NCBI RefSeq assembly: GCF_022965805.1
Contig: NC_133104.1
Span: forward strand, 40,282,682 to 40,346,681
DNA: 64,000 bases
Source of the DNA: Primulina eburnea
Lineage: Eukaryota > Streptophyta > Magnoliopsida > Lamiales > Gesneriaceae
Reading direction: 5' to 3'
The translations under genes were made by a program, and so were the position numbers. This document shows, in pieces, positions 22,180 to 34,441 of this stretch. The notes beneath the pieces are model-generated. The model made no database searches. It saw nothing but the letters and a program-made list of their open reading frames with translations, and was not told the origin of the DNA. The stretch's first letter is position 1. Each line of letters begins with the position of its first letter.

Positions 22180-22929
22180 TGTTAACACTGAAATCGGTGA
22201 TGCTAACTGGGAGTTCAGATCCCCGCTTGGAGAGCTCGGGTCAAACCTGGGGGCGCTGGCTGGGAGGTCGGATCTTCACCTTGGGAGCTCGGATCAGGCA
22301 CCTCGAAATCCAGAAACACAAACAAGAGTGTTAGAAGGGGGCCGGAAGGTTGTTCCGGCGTAGCCCCTCCGACGCTCAAGTCAGAGAACGGAAAACTTGA
22401 GAGAATAATGTGTGTGCCGAGAGAATGTGAAAAAGTATGAATATTTAAAATAATGGACGGAACCTGGTATTTATAGGTGATGCATAGAGTCCTAGTTTTG
22501 GTAGGTTTAGATCTTCAGAATCTTCGGAAGATTTGATAAGATATGGTGACAGATTTGATAAGATCTTTAATGGGCTTTACCTTTCTGGGCCTTGATCTCT
22601 GTGGGCTACGCGCTTAATATTTGAGTAAGAGTTCTCGCAGGTACGGGCCCACGAGACGCTAGGACCTCCTGGGACCTCGGCTCGGGAGCTCGGCCGAGGG
22701 TTTTCGATCGTCCCGATAATAGCTTCTTGGAGGTCAGCTCGGGATGTCGGCCAGGGAGGTCGGCCAGGGAGGTCGGCTGACCTCTCCAATCGCTGGAACT
22801 TCTGATATGGGAGGTCGGCCAGAGATGACCTCCCGGACAGCCTCAAGCTTTCTTCTGAATGCATGTTGGGCTTTGCTTGATATGGGCTATCGAGAGCGGG
22901 CCGAGCCCATCCTCCCACCGGGGGTATCA
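22180..22929 (-). repeat. 5' LTR of the Tat element
   Basis: 750 bp, same sequence as 10998-11747. On the minus strand it carries a TATA box and drives gag-pol. Followed by target duplication ACATA (22930-22934). Confidence 0.95.
22468..22475 (-). promoter_or_regulatory. TATA box in the 5' LTR
   Basis: TATTTATA in plus reading is TATAAATA on the minus strand, within CCTATAAATACCAGG. It is correctly oriented for transcription into gag-pol. The same box exists in the other LTR near 11286. Confidence 0.65.
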
Positions 22930-22934
22930 ACATA

Positions 22935-23106
22935 CAAGAAATTACCTAGAACCAAGTGTGAAGAATAATAGTTTTCGTTGCTAAGCACATGAATCGGTCA
23001 TGTCCAGTGAGCGAGTTCTTCGTTGTTACAGATACAAAAACACGGGTCTCGATTATCGTCAGTAGTTTAAAAAGTTGATGTTTTCTTCTTCAAATACCCT
23101 TCACTT
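22935..23106. other. Right flank of the Tat insertion
   Basis: Short unclassified stretch between the Tat element and the AGCTCG-rich repeat. I see no gene. Confidence 0.4.
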
Positions 23107-24237
23107 AGAGATGTAAATTAATCAAATTGTTGTTAGTTATTCGAAGCTCGGCACGATAAAAAACTCGTTTGAGCTCGTTTGTTAATCATATCAAGCTAAG
23201 CTCAAGCTCGAAAATTAATCAAACCAAACTCAAGCCTAAGAATATTTGGCTCGTGAGCTCGCAAACATGTTCGATAATATGCTCACGAGCTCGAGAGCTC
23301 GATCTCGGCTTATTTAGGTGGCTTGTAAGCTCGAGCTCGACTCGTTTAGGTTTCTCGTAAGCTCGAACTTGGCTCATTTGTTGAGTTAACAAATAAAAAT
23401 ATTAATACTAATGTCAATGGAAAGAATTGAAGACAAAACATAGTTTAAAAAAGATTAATTTACACCACAGTCACCATTATATTTTTTATATTACTTGCAT
23501 ATCATTATACTAAAATGTTCTTTAAAACATAATAAATTAAGAGAAATACACAAACTTATTTTTTTTTCCCAAAAAAATTTACATCACCAAGTCATATACA
23601 CGTTCAGTAACTTTACAAATTATTATCGTAAAATATTATATTAAATTGAATGTAATGAATTGATATTGATTAAAAAAATAAAATTTATTTGGAACACGTC
23701 GAATAGAGTATTAAAAGAGTGAAACTATTGCAATGTTATTTATATGGTGATATCAGTGTATGATGAATATTTGTTATCTGGATGTTAGATGTATTATTTC
23801 GATATGTTTAATAATATAACGAGTTAATGTTTTTTAGTTGTTATTTTTATCTTTTTTGTTATTTGGGAACGAATTTATATTTTTATGTTTGATTTAGAAT
23901 TAGTTCATAGATAGATTTAATTGTTAATAAGCTTTAATCAAGCTCAAACTCGAGCTCAATTCTATGTTTTACGAGCTCGAAAACGAGCCGAGCTCAAGAC
24001 AAACTTGTTAAACATGATAAACGAGATATTCATAAATCAAGTTCGAGCTCGACTTGATTAATATGATAAACGAGATTTAACGAATCGAGCTAGAGAAAGC
24101 TTTTCACGAGCTTAGTAATTTCAATACAAACCGAGCTCGAGTCTGATAATTGAAGTTCGAATCGAGCTCGAGCTCCTCAAACAATCTTAAACAAGTCAAG
24201 CTCAAACCTGATATTGTTTGATTTGATTTAAATCTTT
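23107..24237. repeat. AGCTCG-rich inverted-repeat element, about 1.1 kb
   Basis: Both ends (about 23110-23390 and 23930-24235) are dense in GAGCTCGAG-type motifs, and the middle is plain AT-rich. The outer ends are imperfectly inverted: AGATGTAAATTAATCAAATT on the left against AGATTTAAATCAAATCAAAC on the minus strand at the right. This suggests an old non-autonomous DNA transposon. No transposase and no clear target duplication are visible. Confidence 0.45.
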
Positions 24238-24478
24238 TACTTCCCCACTTCCACTTGTGTTCTAACGATGTTTAAAGCATTCGATTTTTTTTTTTTACAT
24301 AAAAAATGAAATAGAATATTATATTCAACTTTTTTCAGTGAAACCAGAACGAAATTGCTACCACAGCAGCTTGAAGATATTTTTCGAATGGATTGATACC
24401 ACATGCTGAGATGTACTTATGACAAAATGTAGTTTACCCATTCAAATGAAGATACCCTCTGTTGCAATCTGCAAGCAG

Positions 24479-24504
24479 TCACCTTGGAACCGACAGACCC
24501 AGCT
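24479..24504 (-). other. Possible alternative last coding exon of the NFD6-like gene
   Basis: After an acceptor TATCAG, the minus strand can encode (E)LGLSVPR followed by TGA. I remember ELGLSVPR as the C-terminus of some annotated NFD6-like isoforms. The needed phase (1) does not join directly to the exon ending at 26832, so a linking exon would have to exist between 24.5 and 26.8 kb; I could not find it. Confidence 0.3.
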
Positions 24505-26831
24505 CTGATACGACGAAAAATAAAGAGCTCTATGTCAGAAAAACACATGTTCAAAGGGCCAACCATCTCCAGGAACTTGAAATACCATCTATGCTGAATT
24601 AATTCAACAAATAACTTACTGTTAACCCAACAAATGCGTCGAAGTTTAAACACAAACCCCAATTGCATTAATATAGTATGCATGTGATCGCACTAAAGCT
24701 AAGTCAGCATCTTGGTAAGTACTTTGATGCTAGTTATTCTAAACATCATTAAAAGGTACTGGAAATATCTTCAGGATCAACTTTACAGCAGATGACTCAG
24801 CCATACACCTTGTGTTTCTCACGTTCCATCAGTTTCATCTGGAGCAAGGAGAACTATCATCACTATTTTAATCAAACACGTGCATAATCACTCAAATAGA
24901 ACTTGCTACAATTATAATCACAAGCCGTAGTCTAGTGTATTTCTCTTCCTAGGCATCTCTAGCTATTAATGAACCATATTGATCCTTGATGCGAGCAAGA
25001 AATAATCAGGGGATTGGTAGTCCAGCGTGTTAGCTTAAAGTAGACAATCTACTAATACATTTTTGGGTTAATACTTAATAGCAAATGTTCGAGATTAAGT
25101 AGTTTCTTAAAGCTACATTTATTACTCCAGTTATCTAATTAAATTTCAATATTTCAATTATTTATCATCCCAAAAGAAACTATAGATTCGGTATAGAGCA
25201 TAAAAACACCACACAAATGGAATAATTGAAAACATATTCTAATCTTTAATTTCCAACAGTATTTAGCAGGCAAGTAGATGTCAGAATCTGCTGCCAGATA
25301 ATCAACAAGAAATCAGATTGTTGGGATTCGTGTTTACACACAAAATCATGAAGCCATGTATGTTTTACAAAAGAAACATGCCAAGAAATTATTGGCATGT
25401 TATACACTAAAAGAAAGGAAGACACCAAGAATTCGTGATCCCCTTGTGTCTGTCAAACTAATATTTTTCCTCGAGGCTGCTAGTCAACTGTCTTTACAAA
25501 AGAGCAATGCAATGAATGATAATGGAAGACCTTGCAAAAGTCTGGGACTCATTTAAGCACGTGGGAACTCGTGTGCCTGCAGATCCAAATATTTCAGTTA
25601 GATAGCTGATAATTGTGTTCCACCCCAACGTGATTCTCTGGGGAGGCTGTGCCCTATAACCATACCTAAGCATCGATCAAATAAACGAGAAACGGTGATG
25701 CTTTTGTGTTTCAGGAATTTTTTGAATCATCTAACACTACAAGGTCGAGAAACTCTTGAATCATATGAACTTGACTCTTCCTGTACAATGTGCCAACGGC
25801 CAAACTTCTCTTCAACATTGGCAAAGTCTCAAGACTAAAGTAATATAATAGTCATGAAAACTTTTGACCGAGTCATTTCATGCCCTGCTCAACAAACTAG
25901 GGCCGCTGAAATTGGATGTTTTACAAATTGTACAACTGGGTATTGTTGAAACAACGTTGTTGAAAAGGAACATGTCACCAACGAACATCCATAATTGCTG
26001 TAGGAACTCCGTAAATCATCTCACTAAAAATTTATTCGGAATTGTGAAGGCACCCTTTAAATGTTAATTCAATTGTCACATATAATAAGCGCTTAAGAAT
26101 GAGAATGTGTGCTAGAGTTTTCATACTCACACGCACAAGCTACATATACTGGTTGGTCAAAAGGGCTAAGAATGTGAATGTGTACTAGAGCTTTCATACT
26201 CTAGCACACAAGCTACATATAATGATTGGTCAAAAGGGCTAAGAATATGAATATGAATGTGTACTAGAAGCTTTCATACTCACGCACACAAGCTACAGAT
26301 ATCGGTCAAAAAGACCATCTATGGGAATGGGAAGATACAACATGAAATGGGTTCAACATCATAAAACTTATGAACTGCTAAATTCATTGCGGACACGGCA
26401 AAAATTAACTAAATGCAGAATTTTATGCACAGATCAGCAACTGGGGATACTAAAACTTGATGGGGGCAAAAATTGTGATTTTAGTCCTATATCTGTAGGA
26501 GGTGTCGATTTATATCCAACGCATTTTTCAGTTTCAACCTGATAAACAATCGACAAACCACTTTAAATAACTTACTATTCCAAACAAGCATAGCGGCATA
26601 TTTAATCATTCAAGTCTATAAAGTTGACAAATTTTTTATTTATTGTGATACTCTACAGTATATCCACGATTAAGAATTTCAAATTCATCACTAAAATTCA
26701 TTAAGTTTTTCATACTCTATGACATATGTCTATGTCGTATACCCAGGGAGCCATTGAAACTTTTTTAAGTGCAAGCAACTGTCCATAAATCAATCAATAG
26801 AGCATACATGCCGGTAGCTAACAATTTTTCA
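24505..26831 (-). other. Likely 3' UTR/intron region of the NFD6-like gene
   Basis: About 2.3 kb on the minus strand downstream of the short NFD6-like coding exons. Genes of this family often have spliced 3' UTRs and alternative ends, so it may belong to that transcription unit. No convincing coding exon is seen apart from the candidate at 24479-24504. It contains the 73-bp tandem repeat at 26089-26310. Confidence 0.35.
26089..26310. repeat. Three-copy tandem repeat of about 73 bp
   Basis: Units share AAGAATGTGAATGTGTACTA, GCTTTCATACTC, CACACAAGCTACATATA and GGTCAAAAGGGCT. Each unit also contains an internal inverted motif (GTGTACTAGAG ... CTCTAGCACAC in the middle copy). Confidence 0.8.
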
Positions 26832-27238
26832 TCATGACGTCATCCTTGCCATTGCCACTGCGCTGTGCAGAGGAAGCATTGCTTCCACGCTCCCCAACTC
26901 CCCCGGCGTCCTAATCCGCAATTTCCATCAATTAATAACAGATTAACAAATTTATTAATACCAGCGAATTTGAAGGAATCGAATCGATGAAAACCAATTC
27001 AGATTTTGACAGGAGCAATAGCTGATACAATCACAATACACCCAATGTTCAAAAAATAACAAATGATAAAAATTGAGGAAAAACCATAAAAAAAGAGCCA
27101 CCTGGAAACAAGGGGTGACGGTGTCGTGGGTGTTCTTGAAAACGACTTCGTGGTTGCTTTCAGATTTGGTTTCAAAACGGCGGATTTCAGGTCAGAAATG
27201 GAAGCTCTGTTGTAAATACGGCAGCATGTCGACGTCAT
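26832..27238 (-). CDS. NFD6: NFD6-like small mitochondrial-type protein
   Basis: Two coding exons, 27238-27102 and 26910-26832, with phase 2 at the junction, give 71 residues. The N-terminus is basic and rich in Ser/Thr (MTSTCCRIYNRASISDLKSA), typical of a mitochondrial presequence. The second exon ends with the family hallmark LGSVEAMLPLHSAVAMARMTS. Arabidopsis NUCLEAR FUSION DEFECTIVE 6 is a small mitochondrial protein needed for fusion of polar nuclei in the female gametophyte; the molecular function is unknown. The same gene may use other 3' exons. The symbol indicates family membership; orthology is not proved. Confidence 0.75.
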
Positions 27239-27339
27239 TCTTCAAAGAAAGAACAGCACCGTATACACTACATAACTGAATATATAATATCTCACAATAT
27301 ATTAAAAAAATAATCACCGATCAAAAAATTTATTGAGCA

Positions 27340-27485
27340 AGCCTCGTGTGACACGACTCTATCTATATTTATAATAAAAAATAATATTCATAGAATAAAA
27401 AGTAATTTTTTTGTATGTACAATCCAAATAAGCGATCTGTCTCACAAAATACAACCCGTGAGACCGTCTTACATAAATTTTTACC
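27340..27485 (-). repeat. ~180-bp dispersed repeat, copy 2 (diverged)
   Basis: Minus-strand copy: ends in CCCGTGAGACCGTCTTACAT and TTTTTACC in plus reading, preceded by the core CAATCCAAATAAGCGATCTG. The left part is eroded. Confidence 0.65.
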
Positions 27486-27689
27486 AAATTTATTTGATTT
27501 CACCTTGAAAATCTACCTAAACTTGTGTTTCAAATTTTCTTTACATTTTTTTTATAAAAAAACTCATTAATATAAATAATCCTTCAAAAATATCCAAAAC
27601 ATGACAAAAGATCATTTACTTTTATAAAGCAATTTTATATATGGGGAAGTTATTGAAAAATCCCCAATCAAAAAATTTCTTTGGCTTCA

Positions 27690-27800
27690 CTCCCTATCCA
27701 CAAAATTGTGGTACTATGTCATGCAAAATGTGGTACACTTCATGTGGAAATGTGGTACACTTCAAGTGGAAATGTGGTACTAAAAAAGTACCTAGGGACT
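27690..27800. repeat. Short GTGGTAC tandem motif
   Basis: AAATGTGGTACACTTCA is repeated about three times with minor changes, in a sequence that continues with GGGGACTGAACCC. It is probably part of a dispersed repeat that I cannot name. Confidence 0.4.
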
Positions 27801-28019
27801 GAACACAAAAAAAAATGACGGCCGGGGACTGAACCCAAATTTCTTATATTCGTCCAAGAACGTCTCAATTATATCACATGTCTTATCATATAGTCTTTTT
27901 TCCATCCATTTGTTTGGCTTGATAATAGACTGATACGCAAAAATATTTTATCTTACTTCTCCGCTGTTCAAAATTGCATATATTCGTTATCAAACTCCAA
28001 GTCATATTTTAATATTAGG

Positions 28020-28420
28020 TTTCGTTATACGATCTCACATATTTTATTTTATGAGACAAATCAATTTTTCTCATATTTATAATAAATTGTAAAGTTTTTT
28101 ACATAAATAAAAATGAATATTTTTCCATAAGTAGTCTAAATAGAACATTTATCTCACAAAATTGACGTGTGAGATCATCTCACAGGAGTTGTTGTGTAGC
28201 TCACTTACCATCACATTCCTAACTTTATATCACTATTAAGTAATGTTTTAACCGAGTAGTCTATTGTGAGGCGATGTCACATATCTATATCTATGAGATG
28301 AGTCGAATCGGTCAAATAATCTTTTTTGATATAAAAGAAGTATTTTTCAAAGAACGGGTCTGAGTCAGACATATGTAACACAAAATTGATTTTGTGAAAC
28401 AATATCATCGGAATTTTTTT
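28020..28420. repeat. Two eroded relatives of the ~180-bp repeat
   Basis: Segments at about 28025-28195 and 28258-28420 retain paired GAGATCATCTCAC or TGAGGCGATGTCAC ends and a TATTTATAAT-type core, but are strongly diverged. Confidence 0.4.
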
Positions 28421-28446
28421 AGCTTTAACCATATCTCATGTCGAAC

Positions 28447-29487
28447 TGTAATGCCCGAGATCTTGATTCTGTTAATCGGAGATTATTGATTATGAACTGA
28501 TATGATTATAGACGGGCAATTTCGAGACCAGATTGGGTGAAGCATGTGATTTATGTATATTTTGTACAAGAATGGATTTTGGACAGAACTGTTGGCGCCC
28601 AAGCGGTAGTTTTTGACCGTCCGAGCGCCAGTGTTCAATAGAAGTATGTTCGGGCAGAAGATGTGGCGTCTAGGCGGTAGTTTGTGACCACCCAAGCGCC
28701 AGTGTGTGACAAGAAAATGTTCGGGCAGAACATGCCGCACCCGAGCGGTGATTCTCGACCGCCCGAGCGCCGATTGAAATTCAAGAAGAAATAGCCAAGT
28801 GTCCAAGCATGCAACATGGGATATATATAAGCTAATTCCTTCAGAAGTTATCAAAAAAGAAAAGAGAAAGGAACGAGAAAGTAAAAAGAAAATCTTTACG
28901 CCTTTCATTCGTAGATTTGTGTTTCTGCAAAATCCGTCCGTCTGATTTTCAATCCGATTGCGATATCGTGTTTCTATCGACGAGAGTTTCAACTGGACGT
29001 AAGTTTTCTTATGTTCTGATATGATTTAAAAATATGATTTTGAAGGAATCAAATATGATTCATATATGATATTTTTGATATGTTATACGTCGTATAATCG
29101 AAACCGGATTGAAGAACGGATACCGTATATAATTGTTATGATTTTCTGAATTGAATTGACTGAGATGTGATATCAGATTGTATCGTTATTGATTATGAGT
29201 TGGGGGAATTGATATATGATGATTGGTATTGCTGGGTATATTGAGACTGTGTCGTTATGCCGTTGAAACAGACTTTGATTCAGTTCTGATTATATCCAGT
29301 TTTGATCTGAATTATATATTGATACGATACCTCGATATTGTCATTGTCAGATTGAGTATTGACAGATTAGAGTCCGAGACTTCGACAGAATCAGATTGAA
29401 AAAAAAAAAGAAAGGTATAAATCAATGTTGATTCGGGATTGCACAACTCGAGTTAGATTAGACTTGAGTTTCCCAAAATCACATACT

Positions 29488-29523
<36 letters not shown>

Positions 29524-29857
29524 TGAGGAGAAGACCGACTCCTATTGCAGATTTTCGATATAGACAACCAAAGTCTGGGACTAAGAACGTACCACCATCT
29601 AGCTGGGGTAAAGTAGATGGGAGAACGTTGCATTCTTATTCAGATCGGGATCCCTAGATTAGAGATGAGTCGAGTCTTAAATGATGAGTCGAGAGTTTGA
29701 TTTACAGTTTATATCGATTCATGTCTTTCAGATTTGATACATGTTATTGATATATGTTTCATGCTTTTATATATGTTTTATATGATGGTATGTTTACATT
29801 ATTTATACTGGGATGTATTTCTTACCGGAGTTATCTGATTGTTGTCTTGTTTGTATG
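28447..29857 (+). mobile_element. Older solo LTR, left part (interrupted)
   Basis: Begins TGTAATGCCCGAG and continues to the insertion at 29857; the right part is 37733-38026, ending GGGTCCCCACA. The joined LTR is about 1.7 kb. It is flanked by target duplication CGAAC (28442-28446 and 38027-38031), which shows a solo LTR left by LTR-LTR recombination. Its ends are the same as those of the element inserted inside it, so both belong to one broad family. A TATATATAAG box lies near 28818. Confidence 0.85.
28590..28776. repeat. Tandem GC-rich hairpin units in the solo LTR
   Basis: Three units of about 65-70 bp, each with an inverted pair such as GGCGCCCAAGCGG ... CCGTCCGAGCGCC or CACCCGAGCGG ... 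CCGCCCGAGCGCC, separated by ATGTTCGGGCAGAA. They sit just upstream of the LTR TATA box. Related hairpins occur in the younger LTRs at 31540-31705 and 37430-37605. Confidence 0.75.
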
Positions 29858-31837
29858 TGTGGGGACCCGGACGCTAATCATCTTCTTAATCATCGTTGGG
29901 ATTTAATTATCAGTTCTGATAAACAGGGTCTAAAAATTTTTCTTTTTAAAATATAAATGCGGAAGGTAATGGCATCTAATAATATACATATCTGTATAAC
30001 ACTACATTTCAGTATAAAGGTACAACACTGTACAACCTAAATCTAAGGTTCAAATACTAATTTCAAGTATTAAAATCAAATCTATCCAAGTCCGGAATCA
30101 CCACGCTAAACTCGTCTTCTCTCGTCGTCTTCTCGACCCTGATCCTGTCCCACCTGTTGTCATGCATAAAAGCAATAACAATAGTAATAGAGTTCATCAT
30201 CTATGAAATCTAATCTAACTGAACATGCAACTCGAATCAGATAAGCATGCATATACAATCTAAATCATAAACACATGCTATCATGACTGAAAGCAATAAC
30301 AATGGGTTCCATAATCTATGAATCCCATTCATATAAGCATGCAGTTCTAGTCTAATCATGTCTAGACTCGACTCAACTATAACTCTAGGGATCCCGGTGT
30401 GAATAAGACGTCACTGGCTGTCACCTACCCAACCGATCGTGGTAACCGTACGTCTTATTCCTAGACTTCGGTTCGAGCTGTATCAACGGCTGGCAATAGG
30501 AGTAATACCTGCTCCTAAGTTGAGATACACCGAACGTCTAGAAGTCTGACAATGACTGTCAAGACTTTCCTATCTTAAATGAAATGAATAACAATCTGTA
30601 AACAAAGCATAATCATATTCATAACTGAATATCACTTACATGCTTGAATACAATTCTATAATCAAAGCATAAACATAATAAAATGTAGACAACAGTCTAG
30701 TATGTGATTTTGTTGGGAAACTCAAAATGATATCTCATTTGAGTTGGGACTTCCCGAATATCACATGCATTATACCTTTGTCGTCCCGGTCTGACGATGA
30801 CGAAGACTGGTATTCAAATCTGTCCATCTCGAATCTGAAATGACAATATTGACTATGCTGTATCAGTAAATAACTCACTACACAATCTGTTCTGATCAAT
30901 ACTCAATTCAGTATATAATCTGATCAATGTCTGAACAAGATATAATCTGAGTCATATCAATAATATCACAATCTAGTCGAAATCATATCTGAATCTGATC
31001 AATCTAAATCAACTGATGTTTCGACGGCCTAACAATATAATCTGAATAACCCCGTCACTCTGAACATCACAAATATCATACTGAAACTCATAATCAGTGT
31101 TAATACAATCATACTCTGAATATTAGCACAATTCTGATATAGAATCTCAGTCAATATCTTTCAAAAATCATAACAATTACAGAAACGGTCTGTTCTTTAA
31201 TCTGACTTCAATTCTACAATATCTACGGTAGCAGAAACGCCATATCTGAATCATATTCAATTCTGACAATATCATAAATTCAAATCTTGTCTAAACGTAA
31301 CAAAACTTACGTTCAGTTGTAGTCTGCGTTGATATGAACACAGTACCGAAGTCGGATTCAATTTCTGACGGACGGATTTTACGTAACAATCAATTTTTCT
31401 CTCGAAGAACCGTAAGCTTTCTTCCTCAAGCTTTTCTCGTTTCCCTCGGCTGAAATATGAAGAATTTCATGCTTAAACATATATATATATATCGCATGCA
31501 CATCTGAAACGTGGCATATATCTTGGTGTTGCATGTCGCTCGCTCGAGCGGACAAAAGTTGCCGCTCGGGCGAAGAACTCTCGGCCCTCACAAATTATTC
31601 AAGCGCGCTCGGGCGAACAAAAAGTTCCGCCCGGGCGAAGGACTCTCGGCTTTCTACCAACACTCAATGGCGCTCGGGCGGACAAATATTTTCGCCCGGG
31701 CGCTATACCTTCGGCCCAAATTGTATAATTTCATATACTTGCTCAAATCTTATCTCGAACTGGCCCGGCTATAATTACATCAATTCATAATCAGTAAATC
31801 ATATCAGATTACAATAATTAAATTCTCGGGCATTACA
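29858..31837 (-). repeat. 3' LTR of the TR-GAG element
   Basis: 1980 bp, in plus reading TGTGGGGACCCGG ... CGGGCATTACA. It contains a 14-nt AT run where the partner LTR has 50 nt. Long minus and plus frames here are not genes. Confidence 0.93.
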
Positions 31838-31852
31838 TTTCTCCCCCTCTTA
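31838..31852 (-). other. Polypurine tract of the TR-GAG element
   Basis: On the minus strand AAGAGGGGGAGAAA lies directly upstream of the 3' LTR. Confidence 0.8.
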
Positions 31853-34441
31853 GATCTGAGTTCGTCCTCGAACTCACAACAATCAATTCAGATATATGAG
31901 AAGAAATGCGTACAGAGTTTAAATCAAAACTCAAATATCTGATTCCAGTCTGGAATAAGAATTCACGAAGTATAATGTCATAATACCCCTTAAACTAGTT
32001 CTGACAACAACAATCTCATCATACTGGCTATACAACATCCGTATAAACCAATCTATAGCTTATCACATATCAGTATCATCAGCTGTTAACAAATTTGTTT
32101 ACCTCAAACAAAGACATAAACAATCTTTAGCTTCAACTACCAATCGTCATCATCCGACGTTGGTTTCTTAAATCTGTCCATTCTGAACTATCTGCATCTT
32201 TCTTCGAATTATCTTCAAAAGAAATCTGTATTACTCTTCGTATACTGTCTTGTTTATACTATCTCATTATCAATCTGATAAGCTGATAGGTATTGTCACA
32301 TAGTAATACTGAATTATATCAATTAGTGCTAACATCCAGCACTAAAGCTGTACAAAATCTTCCAATCTCTGGATAACACATTCTAACTGCCTGTCAATCT
32401 GTGAAACAATCTAAGAGAGAATTCATGATATACTCTATCACGAATACAATTCAAGCAAATCACAATCTGATATAATCTACTTAAATGTTCTGTTCTATCT
32501 GAACATTTCTTTGACATCGATCTATGTCATTTAGTTCTGTTTGTACGTAATCTGGTACAAACCGATAGATATAGATTGAGAAATCTGTCAATCATAATCA
32601 TATTATATCTCAATCTAAAGGTAATGGCGGTAATTTCATTACGAAAGCCATAGAAATGTACTCCCATTTCTATTCAGAAGTATACAAAATCTGTAATTAG
32701 TCTGCTGATTGCTATCTTTCTGTCTTTTCTGTGAGCAATTTAGACTTATCAGTACAATTTCTGCCAACCTTTCTGTACAATTTCTGCCATAACTGATCTA
32801 CTCTATTTATATCACAACTATCTGTTCGAATATAATACATTCACAAACATCTGAATGAAAACTGAACCCACTACTGTGCAGTTCTGACACTATCTATGAG
32901 TTCATATTCGAACTATCCTGTATAAACAATTCAGTTAATAACATAAAATAAAGAAGAAATACCTACCTGGTATTCGGCTCTGACTATAGATATCAATTCT
33001 GTTACAAAATTCTGAAACATTCTGATACCACAATAGAATTAATCTGATACAACCACCAAATCACATATCTGTTACTGTAGGCGTTACTCTGTTCTGATTA
33101 TCTTGTCAAAATACAAGTCTGAATAGTCTGATCACATTTCTGAACTGTTTACACGAATCTGTATCAAACACTGACCCAAACAGCAGTAATATCAAATCAG
33201 ATTCGAAATAACAAAAACAACCTATACAATCTAGTGAGTTTAAGAAAACTCATAAAACAGCAAGTTCTGGCAATACTGATAATTCTGACTACTGATCAAT
33301 CTTCACAGCGCCCAGATCAACTGTCATACCTCATCTGCAAATAGAATATGCTTCCAAACAATATAAGATGTCTCAAATACTGATTTAGAACCATAACAAT
33401 ACGCAAACAGATATAGCATACTAAGAGAATAAGAAAATCTGCAAAACTCAGCAATTCTGACTTTTTAACATTCCTGCTAATTCTGATATATCTGTTACCG
33501 GTGTCGTTTACAGTCGCTGATTTCTGTCTCAACTGTGCACATAACTCAGTATACAACTGCAGATGTCACATATTCTGAATAAAATCTGTTTCAATTATGA
33601 TTCATACCTGATTAATGTCTGTATACAATAATCACTGTTATCTGAATATTCAATAAAATCTTCAAATATTCCATTTAATCAATCAGATGTTGCTAACATA
33701 TCAAATATCATAGATATAACAAGCATAAAATCATCAGAATATCTCCGAACATAAGAGTTAGCAATCTGTACCCTTCTATTACTCTTCAATATCATTCTGT
33801 ACTGAATTCTAAGGTATAACCATTACCTGGTATCGATTCAATTCTGAAATCTACCTTTCTGATATCAACACATCTGAAATCTTATCTAGGCAAATATCAG
33901 TCACCACATATATCATTGGCGAATCTGCCAATGCTAGGCTCGATTTCAGTGGGTCTACTGAATACATAAGGATGCAATCTGCTCTTTTCTGTACTAATCG
34001 AGTCATATACAATACAGTTATTAAAGGAATTCTGAATCTAGAATCCTTATCGGAAAATCTCCGTTTATCAGCCAGATCTGGTCTGAATCTTACCATTTCT
34101 GGGACAATCTCTACAATATCTCTGTACTTGTGTAGCATTACACGTCAATAATGAGATCGAAATCATATAACACAAGTACATCATAATCTAGCCCAATCCC
34201 GGTTCATTCTACTGTAGTATATAACATGTCACAAAAATCTCTGATATCAACATATTCCTCAACAACCAAGGAATCAATACTACAGTATACACAGACCCCA
34301 CAAATATAGCATATCACCATGCAACTCAGTCAAATATATTCTTAACAAATGCATTAGTATATATCAATACATATGCAATAGAATCGTAAAGAATAGTACC
34401 TGTTGTGAATTCTGGATCTGTTTCTCACTTAACACTGTTCC
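31853..34441. other. Non-coding interior of the TR-GAG element
   Basis: 2.6 kb where a normal element would carry pol. It is AT-rich and full of short ATCTGA/TCTGAAT motifs, with no recognisable enzyme domain on either strand. Confidence 0.7.

Larger units (their letters stand above)
10998..22929 (-). mobile_element. Complete Tat-lineage Ty3/gypsy LTR retrotransposon
   Basis: This 11.9-kb element reads on the minus strand. It has two 750-bp LTRs (22180-22929 is the 5' LTR, 10998-11747 the 3' LTR), both starting and ending TG...CA in plus reading, with no difference seen by eye. The target duplication ACATA is at 10993-10997 and 22930-22934. Inside are a primer-binding site, an intact gag-pol frame, two minisatellites, an antisense gene and a polypurine tract. 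The second RNase H domain between RT/RNase H and integrase, plus an extra ORF between integrase and the 3' LTR, places it in the Tat lineage of plant non-chromoviral Ty3/gypsy elements. Identical LTRs and an open polyprotein mean a very recent insertion; it may be mobile. Confidence 0.95.

Noticed and set aside
23169..23360. Frame in the AGCTCG-rich element
   Set aside because: Low-complexity product of GAGCTCG repeats.
31511..31790. Arg/Gly-rich small frames over GC-rich LTR hairpins (also near 37402-37623)
   Set aside because: They result from the GC-rich repeated units in the LTR and lack any family similarity.
33851..34138. 95-codon frame in the TR-GAG interior as a protease remnant
   Set aside because: No DTG/DSG motif and no similarity to retroelement proteases that I can see.
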